Assembly: GCA_934553285.1 (NCBI GenBank) | Contig: CAKTFD010000011.1 | Span: 1 to 30,900, forward strand | Length of the DNA stretch: 30,900 nucleotides | From: an uncultured Faecalibacterium sp. | Lineage (GTDB): Bacteria > Bacillota > Clostridia > Oscillospirales > Ruminococcaceae | Direction: 5' to 3' | Shown: in pieces, positions 24,246 to 30,900 of the stretch | Layout: each line of letters opens with the position of its first letter | How positions within the stretch are numbered: the first letter of the stretch is position 1 | Position numbers and translations under genes: made by a program | Notes under the pieces: model-generated | Told to the model about the DNA's origin: nothing | Database searches by the model: none | What the model saw: only the letters and a program-made list of their open reading frames with translations

Positions 24246-25670
24246 TTATGCCTTGCGGTACAGCGGCAGCCCCAGGGTGACCACAGTGCCGCGCCCCAGG
24301 GTGCTCTTGATATCCAGGGTGCCGTCCAGCGCCGTCATGATGGAATCCACCAGCGCCAGCCCGATGCCGCTGCCGCGCACCGAGTTGCTGCCCTTGTAGA
24401 ACTTGGTCTTTACGTTTTCCAGATCCTCCGGCGGGATGCCCCGGCCCTGGTCCAGGATCTCCACAAAGGCCTTGTACTCCCCTGCCCACAGCTTGACCGT
24501 GATGCGGCCGCCGGGTGCCGAGTATTTGATGGCATTATCCAGAATATTGATGAACACCTGCCGCAGACGGTCCGGGTCGGCATAAACGGGGATCATCTCC
24601 TCCGGCTCGGTATAGTTGAGCAGCAGCCCCTCCCGCTGGATGCGTGCCTCGCAAAAGAGTACGGCATCGGTCAGCTCTGCCACAAGGTCCAGCGGGCGGC
24701 AGTCCATCCGGATGCGGCCATTCTGCAGCCGGCTGAAATCCAGCAGCTCCTCCACCATGTTGTACAGCCGGCCGGTCTCGTTATTGATGATCTCCAGCCC
24801 CTTGCGGTAGTTCTCGTCCGTGGGGTCGTCCAGTGTACGCAGGGTCTCCACCCAGCCGCGGATGGAGGTAAGCGGGGTGCGCAGCTCGTGGGAGACCGAG
24901 CTGATGAACTCGTTTTTCATCTTTTCGGTCTCTTCCAGCCCTTCCGCCATCTGGTTGATGGTGCCGCGCAGGCGGTCCACCTCGTCGTGCTGGTCGCCTG
25001 TCACCGGCAGGCGCACATCCAGCTCGCCCCGGGCGATGCCGGCAGCGGTGCGCTCCACCTGCCCCAGCGGCACAACGATGCTGCGCACAAAGTACAGGCC
25101 GGACATCACGGTAAAGGTCAGGATGACCAGCACAATGACCACGCTGACGATGAGTGCGCTTTTGACCTGCTGTTCCACCAGTGTCAGGCTGGTGACCAGC
25201 CGCAGAGCGGCCACATCCTCCGCCGCGTAGGGCACCAATGAGCAGGTGGCCATGACCATCTCGCCGGACTGGGTGCGGTAGACCGCCACGCCCAGTCCAT
25301 CCGATGCACCGATCGCCTGGTCGAAATCCTTATTATCGACGATGCCCTCCGCGTCTGTACCGCTGGAGGAGGCAATGACCCCGCCGTAGCTGTCCAGCAG
25401 CATAAACTCGTATTTATCCTTATCGGAAAACTGCTCCACCATGCGCCGCAGCGCCAGGCTGCGGCTGGCGGCGGTGCTCTGGGCCGTATCGCCGGTATAC
25501 ATTTTCAGCTGTCCCGTCATCGAGGAGAAGCGCCGGTACATGATCTGCTGCACGCTGTTATAGTAGCCCCGGGTATAGCTGTACAGAAACATGGCTTCTG
25601 CCAGCACCACCACCAGTATGGTGATGAGCAGGTTGCCCCGCAGCCAGCGGCGGGTGATACCGCTTCGCAT
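24246..25670 (-). CDS. membrane sensor histidine kinase
   Basis: A 474-residue two-component sensor. TM1 is about 13-31, an extracytoplasmic sensing region about 32-170 (with a PAS/Cache-like LLDSYGGVIASS stretch), and TM2 about 171-196. A HAMP domain (about 195-248) follows. The H-box SHELRTPLTSIRG has phospho-acceptor H261. The ATP-binding domain has the N-box FINILDNAIKYS (N379), DQGRGIPPE, KFYKG and GSGIGLALV. This is the PhoR/WalK-like class. The start is the ATG at 25670, with AGGAGG upstream. It is encoded 48 bp after its response regulator, as third gene of the lipoprotein-regulator-kinase operon. The signal is unknown. Confidence 0.94.
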   Translation of the reverse strand: MRSGITRRWLRGNLLITILVVVLAEAMFLYSYTRGYYNSVQQIMYRRFSSMTGQLKMYTGDTAQSTAASRSLALRRMVEQFSDKDKYEFMLLDSYGGVIASSSGTDAEGIVDNKDFDQAIGASDGLGVAVYRTQSGEMVMATCSLVPYAAEDVAALRLVTSLTLVEQQVKSALIVSVVIVLVILTFTVMSGLYFVRSIVVPLGQVERTAAGIARGELDVRLPVTGDQHDEVDRLRGTINQMAEGLEETEKMKNEFISSVSHELRTPLTSIRGWVETLRTLDDPTDENYRKGLEIINNETGRLYNMVEELLDFSRLQNGRIRMDCRPLDLVAELTDAVLFCEARIQREGLLLNYTEPEEMIPVYADPDRLRQVFINILDNAIKYSAPGGRITVKLWAGEYKAFVEILDQGRGIPPEDLENVKTKFYKGSNSVRGSGIGLALVDSIMTALDGTLDIKSTLGRGTVVTLGLPLYRKA

Positions 25671-25718
25671 GGCGGTCGCCTCCTTTCGGTGTTCTCAGGT
25701 GTCCACAGGCGGGCGGCG

Positions 25719-26423
25719 TTACTCCTCCCACCGGTAGCCATAGCCCCACACGGTCATGATATGGGTTGGGTGGCTAGGCTCGTCCTCCACCTTCATGCGC
25801 AGGCGGCGGATATTCACATCCACGATCTTCACATCGCCAAAGTAGTTCTCGCCCCAGACCCCTTTCAGGATCTTTTCGCGCACCAGCGCGGTGCCCGGGT
25901 TGCGGAAGAACAGCTCCATGATCTGGAACTCCACCTGGGTCAGCTCGATGGGCTGCCCGGCTTTCAGCAGCACACGGCGGTTCTCATCCAGCACAAAATC
26001 GCCGCTGATCAGGGTGCCCGTGGCGGCGTTCTCCCGGTTTTCGCCCTCCCGGGAGCGGGTCACGCGGCGGCAGAGCGCCTCCACGCGCGCCAGCAGCTCG
26101 CTTACGCTGAACGGTTTGGTCATGTAGTCATCGGCACCGATGGACAGCCCGCGGATCTTATCCTGCTCCTGCCCCTTGGCGCTGAGGATGATGATGCCGA
26201 TCTGCTGGTCGGTGCGGCGGATGGTCTCGCACAGGGAAAAGCCGTTCATGCCCGGCAGCATCACATCCAAAATGGCGGCATCGCAGCCGGGCCTCTGGGC
26301 CAGCAGCGGCAGGGCTGCCTCGGCGCTTTCCGCCTCCACGGCTTCCATCCCCGCAAGACGCAGGTTCAGGGCGATCATTTCACGGATGTTGGCCTCATCT
26401 TCTACAACAAGCACTCTTACCAT
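25719..26423 (-). CDS. OmpR/PhoB-family response regulator
   Basis: A 234-residue regulator with an N-terminal receiver domain (acid pocket E8-D9, phospho-acceptor D53 in ILDVMLPGMNG, K103 in MTKPF). The C-terminal winged-helix DNA-binding domain has ELTQVEFQIMELFFRNPG, VDVNIRRLRMKVE and TVWGYGYRW. Partner of the sensor kinase encoded 48 bp downstream. The start is the ATG at 26423, with GGAGG 9 nt upstream, right after the lipoprotein stop (19-bp gap). Plausible targets are its own operon and the divergent CAP lipoprotein genes, but no operator is proven. Confidence 0.95.
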   Translation of the reverse strand: MVRVLVVEDEANIREMIALNLRLAGMEAVEAESAEAALPLLAQRPGCDAAILDVMLPGMNGFSLCETIRRTDQQIGIIILSAKGQEQDKIRGLSIGADDYMTKPFSVSELLARVEALCRRVTRSREGENRENAATGTLISGDFVLDENRRVLLKAGQPIELTQVEFQIMELFFRNPGTALVREKILKGVWGENYFGDVKIVDVNIRRLRMKVEDEPSHPTHIMTVWGYGYRWEE

Positions 26424-26442
26424 GCAGCAGTTCCTCCATTCG

Positions 26443-27756
26443 TCAGTTCAGCAGATACAGCGCCTTGGAAAGGCGGTAGTCGGTATCAGCGATCAGCACG
26501 CCCGGGCCAAGTTTGGCCTGCATCTGGCGGGACGCCACCACGCCAAGCCAGGTCCAGCCGGTGGAGTTGGCGGAGGTACGCGCCATCCGTACCGTGAGCA
26601 CCAGCTGGTCCTCGTCCACCGTGCGCAGCTCCACTGCGCCATCGTACTGTTCGCTGTCGGTCAGTTTCAGGTTGCCCTCCCACTCGGCGGGCAGCTCGAT
26701 ATAACAGTTGGTCTCCTCGTCCAGCAGGCCAAAGCTCTTTTCCGGGTGGTTGCTGGTGTAGTCCATCCACACGATAAAATCCATGCGGCGGCTCTGGCTC
26801 AGGTTCAGCAGACCTGCCTCGTCCGGCTGGGTGGGGATCTCCACGATGCCGTCCCCATCCAGATCGCGGCTGACCAGCGTGGGCACATTGCGCAAAGAGG
26901 CGCTGTACAGCCGGTCGCTGCTGATCTTGCTGGCGGGCACCATCTGCTGGGTGTTCTCATCGTAGCACAGCAGCACCGAGGCCAGATTGTTGCCCGAGAT
27001 GCCGGTCCAGCCGTCCAGCACCAGATAGTGCCGCCCGTCTGCGCCCGCCCCGGCTGCCACCGAAGCGCAGCCGGAAAACTTATCCGCAGAAAGCCCGGTG
27101 ACTGCCACCTGCTGGAAGCTGCCCTCCCGGTCGGCGGTCAGCAGCTCGATCTGCACGCTGCCGTCCTCCTGGGTGGACATCAAAATCAGATCCTGACTGC
27201 TGCCGCCGGTGATATTTTCCACCAGATACTGCTCATACTGCTGTTCCAGAATGGTGGAGAGGATGCCGTTCTCATAGGAATACACCGCCAGATAGTGGTC
27301 CTTCTGGGCAGCTGTGTAGCCCACCACCAGCTGGCAGGCATCTGCCGCCTGCAGCCGGGCAAGGCTTACGTTCTCCACCGTTTCGGCCAGGCCTTCCACG
27401 CTCTGGCGCACCTGCCAGCTGCCGGCCTCATCCCGCTGCAGGATGGCCACGCAGACATTTGCCGTCTGCGCCGTGGTATACAGCACCGCCGCATCCTGCT
27501 GGCCATCTCCGTCCAGGTCCTGCATCACAAAGGGCGAAAGCAGCTCGCCCTGAATAGGATATTTCAGCTGGGCGCTCTCCCCCAGCCAGTCGTTCAGCGC
27601 AGTCTGCAGTGCGCCGTAATCGCCGGAGAGCTTGGGGGCGCGCAGCAGTTCCTCCACCTGCGCCTTTTCCGTGACCGGCAGCAGCGTCTGGCAGCTGCAC
27701 AGCACGGCGCACAGCAGCGCACAAAGCAGCAGCCGCAGCCCATATGTTTTTTTCAT
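26443..27756 (-). CDS. predicted lipoprotein with DLDGDG repeats, first gene of a two-component operon
   Basis: A 437-residue protein I cannot assign to a named family. A lipoprotein signal peptide (MKKTYGLRLL start, then LCSC with C22) places it at the outer membrane face. DLDGDG occurs at 80-85 and 298-303, each before a beta-strand-like segment (QQDAAVLY and IVEIP), as in calcium-binding FG-GAP/VCBS-type beta-propellers. The C-terminal third has WLGVVASRQM and LGPGVLIADTDYRL. I chose the ATG at 27756 because AAGGAGAAAGG precedes it; the frame extends 8 codons further up to 27780 without a good site. It is co-transcribed with the response regulator and kinase, so it may be a sensory accessory or a reporter of envelope state. 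Confidence 0.8.
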   Translation of the reverse strand: MKKTYGLRLLLCALLCAVLCSCQTLLPVTEKAQVEELLRAPKLSGDYGALQTALNDWLGESAQLKYPIQGELLSPFVMQDLDGDGQQDAAVLYTTAQTANVCVAILQRDEAGSWQVRQSVEGLAETVENVSLARLQAADACQLVVGYTAAQKDHYLAVYSYENGILSTILEQQYEQYLVENITGGSSQDLILMSTQEDGSVQIELLTADREGSFQQVAVTGLSADKFSGCASVAAGAGADGRHYLVLDGWTGISGNNLASVLLCYDENTQQMVPASKISSDRLYSASLRNVPTLVSRDLDGDGIVEIPTQPDEAGLLNLSQSRRMDFIVWMDYTSNHPEKSFGLLDEETNCYIELPAEWEGNLKLTDSEQYDGAVELRTVDEDQLVLTVRMARTSANSTGWTWLGVVASRQMQAKLGPGVLIADTDYRLSKALYLLN

Positions 27757-27794
27757 ACCGGCCTTTCTCCTTCCGGGCAAAAATACCTATTGTC

Positions 27795-27823
27795 AGTATA
27801 CCACGGGGCAGGCACAATGCCAA
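27795..27823 (-). promoter_or_regulatory. promoter of the lipoprotein/two-component operon
   Basis: On the minus strand, TTGGCA (27818-27823), 17 bp, TATACT (27795-27800), with TGG before it as extended -10. It lies about 40 bp before the start codon. Confidence 0.78.
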
Positions 27824-27892
27824 GAGGCTTTCCCCGCAGATGGTTTTTTGCACAAAGTTTACCCCCTGCCGCTGTTATTTTTACGTTGGGGC

Positions 27893-27922
27893 TTGACATC
27901 CGCGCTCTGTTGCTTCTAAATA
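27893..27922 (+). promoter_or_regulatory. promoter of the tandem CAP lipoprotein genes
   Basis: TTGACA (27893-27898), 18 bp, TAAATA (27917-27922). The -35 is perfect, the -10 imperfect. It is divergent from the two-component operon promoter, with about 70 bp between the two -35 elements, so one regulator could act on both. Confidence 0.6.
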
Positions 27923-27938
27923 GAATTATAAAGCTACG

Positions 27939-28025
27939 AGGAGGTATTTTTATGGAAAAGCACACCCGTTTTATTGCGGCCGGGCTGGCCGGTGCCTTTC
28001 TGGCGCTGACGCTGGCTTCCTGCAG
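27939..28025 (+). repeat. first copy of an 87-bp RBS/signal-peptide repeat
   Basis: This block runs from the ribosome-binding site through codon 24 of the first CAP lipoprotein gene. It matches 29330-29416 with two differences in 87 bp (codon 2 GAA/AAA and codon 18 GCG/GCA). Identity drops sharply after the lipobox cysteine. Confidence 0.92.
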
Positions 28026-29286
28026 CACGCAGGACCCGGCAGTCGTCCGCCTCCGTGCAGCCCAGAAAGCCTATCGGTCCGCACTGCGCAGCCAGACCAC
28101 TGCGAACCAGACGCTGACCAACGCCCTCAACACCCTGACTGAGGATCAGACAGCGCTTGCGGCGCTCAAAGGCTCTCAGCCCGGGCTGGCAGCCGCCGTT
28201 ACACAGGCTGTACAGAACAAAACTGCCGGCGAAGCTGCATACCAGCGCAGCCAGGATGCCACAGCCGCCGCGCAGAGCGCTTTGGAACAGCTCCAGCAAG
28301 AACAGGAAGCACCGCGCAAATACCGGAACAACTCCCTTGGCTTTTTCATCTGGAACGCGCCGGACAGCGGTTCCGATATCGATACCATCAAGCGTTACTT
28401 CTTGGGGCAGGTCTCCGGCAGCCACGAAGTAGTGCCAAACCTCAACAGCAAAACGGATGCCACCTCTTATCAGAACTTCAAAGCATCCATCCAATGGATG
28501 AACAAGGCTAACGAGATGCGCCGCCGCGAAAACAGCACCGAGGGCACGAACCTGTCCGAGCTGCCGGTCGCCGATTCCATCATGATGATCAGCGAGTTCC
28601 ATGCTAATTTCAGTAAGCGTCAGATCGAGCATCATGCCTACACGGGTCTGTGTGATTTTGGCATGGGAGAAAACCTTGCCTGGGGAGAGCGCAGCGGCCC
28701 CGATGGGCCTTTTGAAGCATGGTATACCAAGGAAAAAGCCTACTACAAAGCACACCCGGATGGCACCACCCATGACCCTGTCTGGTTCAGCAATGTCGGC
28801 CACTACCTTGCAACCGTCAGCCCCAGCTATAAGGTTATCGGCTTTGCCATCAACAACGACCCGGATTGCCTGTATGGCAAAGTGTACGCCTACGGTGTTT
28901 CCTCCCGGACCCTGTCAGAAAAGACCTACACCGTTGCACAATACAGCGCCCGCATCTCCGCCTACGAGGCTTATCTGCGCAGTCTGAATACGACCCTGCA
29001 TACTGCGCAAACGGCTGTTTCGGATGCACGCACTGCCGAGAAAGCTGCACAAAAAGAGCTTGCACGGCTGGATACCGCCATCACGACTGCAGAAAAAGCC
29101 CGCGATGACACCGCCGCACAGGCAGCTGCATTGGAGCAGAAACTCGGGGCCGATCAGGCCAGCGTAAATGCTGCCCGGGAAGCACTGACGCAGGCCGCGG
29201 AAACCGTTCTTACCGCAAAGCAGGAGCTGGACGCTGCCCAGAAAGCACTGGAAGAGCAGCAGGCTTCCGCTGTAAAAGCCGCCTGA
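27952..29286 (+). CDS. CAP/SCP-domain lipoprotein flanked by helical arms, copy 1
   Basis: The protein has 444 residues. The lipoprotein signal peptide ends in LASC with C24. Residues about 30-120 form an Ala/Gln-rich helical, probably coiled-coil arm. A CAP/SCP-like domain covers about 125-315: IQWMNKANEMRRREN, EFHANF, HH at 227-228, GENLAWG with E240, FEAWY, GHYLATV with H284, and VIGFAINN. These match the His/Glu/His cluster of CAP proteins. A second helical arm (about 330-440) ends in QKALEEQQ. The start is the ATG at 27952, with GAGGAGG 8 nt upstream. The next gene is a paralogue of similar architecture, 56 bp downstream. CAP proteins have varied roles (proteolysis, lipid binding, adhesion, signalling), so function is open. 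Confidence 0.85.
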   Translation: MEKHTRFIAAGLAGAFLALTLASCSTQDPAVVRLRAAQKAYRSALRSQTTANQTLTNALNTLTEDQTALAALKGSQPGLAAAVTQAVQNKTAGEAAYQRSQDATAAAQSALEQLQQEQEAPRKYRNNSLGFFIWNAPDSGSDIDTIKRYFLGQVSGSHEVVPNLNSKTDATSYQNFKASIQWMNKANEMRRRENSTEGTNLSELPVADSIMMISEFHANFSKRQIEHHAYTGLCDFGMGENLAWGERSGPDGPFEAWYTKEKAYYKAHPDGTTHDPVWFSNVGHYLATVSPSYKVIGFAINNDPDCLYGKVYAYGVSSRTLSEKTYTVAQYSARISAYEAYLRSLNTTLHTAQTAVSDARTAEKAAQKELARLDTAITTAEKARDDTAAQAAALEQKLGADQASVNAAREALTQAAETVLTAKQELDAAQKALEEQQASAVKAA

Positions 29287-29329
29287 CCTGTACCCCGGGA
29301 ATACACGATACACCAAACGACTTGATGTA

Positions 29330-29416
29330 AGGAGGTATTTTTATGAAAAAGCACACCCGTTTTATTGCGGCCGGGCTGGCCGGTGCCTTTCTGGCACTGA
29401 CGCTGGCTTCCTGCAG
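29330..29416 (+). repeat. second copy of the 87-bp RBS/signal-peptide repeat
   Basis: This is the partner of 27939-28025 with two mismatches. The preceding intergenic sequence and the following mature coding sequence are not similarly conserved, so the near-identity is confined to translation start and export signal. Confidence 0.92.
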
Positions 29417-30656
29417 TATGGAGGAACCTACCACCCCCGAGCTGCAGAAAGCGAAAAAAGCGTATGAGGCCGCGCTGGCCAACAAGACCACCGCCACACA
29501 GCAGCTGACCACTGCCGCCAACACCCTGAGCGCCGACCAGGCCGCGCTTACGGCGCTCAAGGCCTCCCAGGCCGAAGCGGAGGCCACCCTGACGCAGGCT
29601 GTTCAGGATAAGGCAGACGGAGAAGCCGCCTACCAGCGCAGCCAGGAAGCCGTTATCAAGGCCGAAGCAAAGCTGGAAAAGCTCCAGCGCGAGCAGGATA
29701 CCCTGTACCAGTACCGGGACAGTGCGCTGGGCTTCTTTATCTGGAACGCCTCCGAAAGCGGCGTGGATATCGAGACCGTCACCAAAATGTTCCTGGGCAA
29801 TGCCGCTTCCTACAACGAAGTGACCCCTCGCCTGTCCGACCCCAAGGATGCTACTTCGTTTAAAAACTTCAAGGCATCGGTCCAGTGGATCGAAAAGTGC
29901 AACGAGATGCGCCAGCGGGAGAACCGTGCCGAGGGTACCAACCTGCAGCCGCTCCGGATCACCGACTGGGCCATGATCGCCGCCCAGCTCCATGCGGACT
30001 ACAGCACCACCGTGCTCGGCCACCACGGCAGCACCGGCAGCTGCAAGTTCAACCTTGGCGAAAACCTTGCCTGGGGATATTCCTCCGCCGGCGATGGACC
30101 TTTTGTCGGCTGGTACACCCAGGAAAAAGAAGCCTATAAGCGCACGCCGGAGTGTAACGATCAGACCGGCCATTACCTGAACATCGTTAACAACAGTTAC
30201 AAGACGACCGGCTTTGCCATCAGCACCCGTACCGATGGCAGGTATTCCATTACCTATGCGCAGGAGTTTGGGTTTGCGGACTACCAGCACAAGTCCTACA
30301 CGCCCAGCCAGTACCGCGCCCGCATTGCCGCCTACGAGAGCTTTCTCAATGGCCTGACCACGAACCTGAACACCGCCGAGGCCGCTGTCACGGACGCCAA
30401 AGCCGCCGAAACAGCAGCCCGGAACAAGCTGGCCCAGCTGGACACTGCCCTTACCAACGCCCAGAATGCCAGCAAGGAAGCCACCGCACAGCTGACTGCG
30501 CTGCGCCAGACGATCAAGGCGGATCAGGCTGCCCTGGCCGCTGCCCAGGAAGCCGTTGCGCAGGCGGAGGAAGCGGTCATCACCGCCAAGAAGGCGCTGG
30601 ATGCCGCCCAGAAAGCACTGGAGGAGCAGCAGAAATCTGCTGCAAACGCTGCCTGA
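29343..30656 (+). CDS. CAP/SCP-domain lipoprotein flanked by helical arms, copy 2
   Basis: A 437-residue paralogue of the preceding gene, alignable without gaps over about the first 265 residues. It has the same lipobox (C24), N-terminal helical arm (about 30-120), CAP-like domain (about 125-315) and C-terminal arm (about 320-430). In the CAP domain VQWIEKCNEMRQREN, H217, HH at 227-228, GENLAWG (E240), FVGWY and TGHYLNIV (H277) correspond to copy 1. Unlike copy 1 it keeps ITYAQEFGFA after the sheet. The two arms share a segment with ADQAAL (64-69 and 393-398), suggesting an internal duplication. The start is the ATG at 29343, with AAGGAGG upstream; there is no clear own promoter in the 56-bp gap. 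A strong terminator follows. Confidence 0.85.
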   Translation: MKKHTRFIAAGLAGAFLALTLASCSMEEPTTPELQKAKKAYEAALANKTTATQQLTTAANTLSADQAALTALKASQAEAEATLTQAVQDKADGEAAYQRSQEAVIKAEAKLEKLQREQDTLYQYRDSALGFFIWNASESGVDIETVTKMFLGNAASYNEVTPRLSDPKDATSFKNFKASVQWIEKCNEMRQRENRAEGTNLQPLRITDWAMIAAQLHADYSTTVLGHHGSTGSCKFNLGENLAWGYSSAGDGPFVGWYTQEKEAYKRTPECNDQTGHYLNIVNNSYKTTGFAISTRTDGRYSITYAQEFGFADYQHKSYTPSQYRARIAAYESFLNGLTTNLNTAEAAVTDAKAAETAARNKLAQLDTALTNAQNASKEATAQLTALRQTIKADQAALAAAQEAVAQAEEAVITAKKALDAAQKALEEQQKSAANAA

Positions 30657-30672
30657 TAACCAAATATCCAAC

Positions 30673-30713
30673 GGGGCTGCTGCACGATATTCAGTGCAGC
30701 AGCCCCCTTTTTG
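30673..30713 (+). terminator. intrinsic terminator of the CAP lipoprotein genes
   Basis: A perfect 13-bp stem (GGGGCTGCTGCAC with GTGCAGCAGCCCC) has an 8-nt loop and is followed by CTTTTTG. It carries the same CTGCTGCA core as the terminators at 1262 and 8284. Confidence 0.92.
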
Positions 30714-30717
30714 TTGC

Positions 30718-30764
30718 GCAAAAAAGGAACCACCGCACAGAGCCTGTGCAATGGTTCCTTTTGT
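30718..30764 (-). terminator. terminator of the ribosomal operon ending in rplQ
   Basis: On the minus strand, AAAAGGAACCA..GCACAG pairs with the downstream CTGTGC..TGGTTCC arm, followed by TTTTTT. It is convergent with the CAP terminator 5 bp away. Confidence 0.85.
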
Positions 30765-30789
30765 TACTGTATCAAACAGTCAGAGTCGA

Positions 30790-30900
30790 TCAGACGAGCT
30801 CCAGAACTGCCATCTCAGCTGCATCGCCGCGGCGAGCGCCGATCTTGATGATGCGGGTGTAGCCGCCGTTGCGGTCAGCGTACTTGGGGCTGATCTCATC
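30790..30900 (-). CDS. rplQ: 50S ribosomal protein L17, C-terminal part (start lies beyond the window)
   Basis: The last 36 codons of L17 lie on the minus strand, ending in TGA at 30790-30792. The translated end contains YADRNGGYTRIIKIG, then ARRGDAAEMAVLELV, the standard L17 C-terminus. L17 binds 23S rRNA near the exit tunnel and normally closes the alpha operon (rpsM-rpsK-rpsD-rpoA-rplQ). The rest of that operon should lie just right of the window. It is too short to appear as a free-standing frame with a start codon, since the start is outside. Confidence 0.96.
   Translation of the reverse strand, partial: DEISPKYADRNGGYTRIIKIGARRGDAAEMAVLELV

Noticed and set aside
26140..27951. In-frame upstream extension of CAP lipoprotein 1 by about 600 codons
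   Set aside because: It lies antisense to the lipoprotein and regulator genes. The true start at 27952 has a strong ribosome-binding site, a lipoprotein signal peptide and a promoter just upstream.

Overview
The window (about 60% G+C by eye) is a chromosomal stretch of a Gram-positive-type bacterium. The gene set (NifS/IscU pair, TatB-like/TatA/TatC, clostridial-type RpoD, malic enzyme with a two-subunit Fe-S fumarase, recA-recX-rimO-pgsA, DUF1385-prmC) and the Ala/Gly-rich codon choice fit an anaerobic member of the Oscillospiraceae, Faecalibacterium-like. That assignment is inference from gene content and style. I see no phage, insertion sequence, CRISPR array or rRNA. Most of it is ordinary core genome.

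Layout. 1-1238 (+): end of a cysteine desulfurase and the Fe-S scaffold IscU, closed by a terminator. 1593-3242 (+): Tat protein-export operon. 3387-3462 (-): tRNA-Thr(GGU). 3664-6064 (-): primary sigma factor RpoD behind a short-chain dehydrogenase with a repeat-bearing N-terminal extension. 6307-7213 (-): CPBP membrane protease and the tRNA adenosine deaminase TadA, divergent from degV (7415-8272, +). 8416-12729 (-): SWIM/SNF2 ATPase and M19 dipeptidase. 12868-13257 (-): DtxR/MntR-type metalloregulator. 13481-16125 (-): malic enzyme and fumarase alpha/beta operon with a structured leader. 16420-17583 (+): exported FKBP/trigger-factor-like foldase. 17652-24080 (-): yqhQ-prmC, recA-recX-rimO-pgsA and a Pr6Pr-like membrane gene. 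24246-27756 (-): a lipoprotein, response regulator and sensor kinase operon. 27952-30656 (+): two tandem paralogous lipoproteins, each with a CAP/SCP domain between two long Ala-rich helical arms, divergent from the lipoprotein/two-component operon. 30790-30900 (-): C-terminal end of ribosomal protein L17.

How the genes work together. NifS and IscU make Fe-S clusters of the kind needed by the fumarase alpha subunit and RimO here. Malic enzyme plus fumarase links fumarate, malate and pyruvate. recA and recX are translationally abutted. The most unusual part is the 3' end. A lipoprotein heads a two-component operon and is divergent from two CAP-domain lipoproteins. The CAP genes share a nearly identical ribosome-binding-site and signal-peptide block, while their mature parts have diverged. 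This looks like a surface-protein/sensing locus with no function I can name.

Regulatory sequence is unusually readable. Several near-consensus sigma-A promoters and strong intrinsic terminators are listed. Three plus-strand terminators share the same CTGCTGCA/TGCAGCAG stem core.
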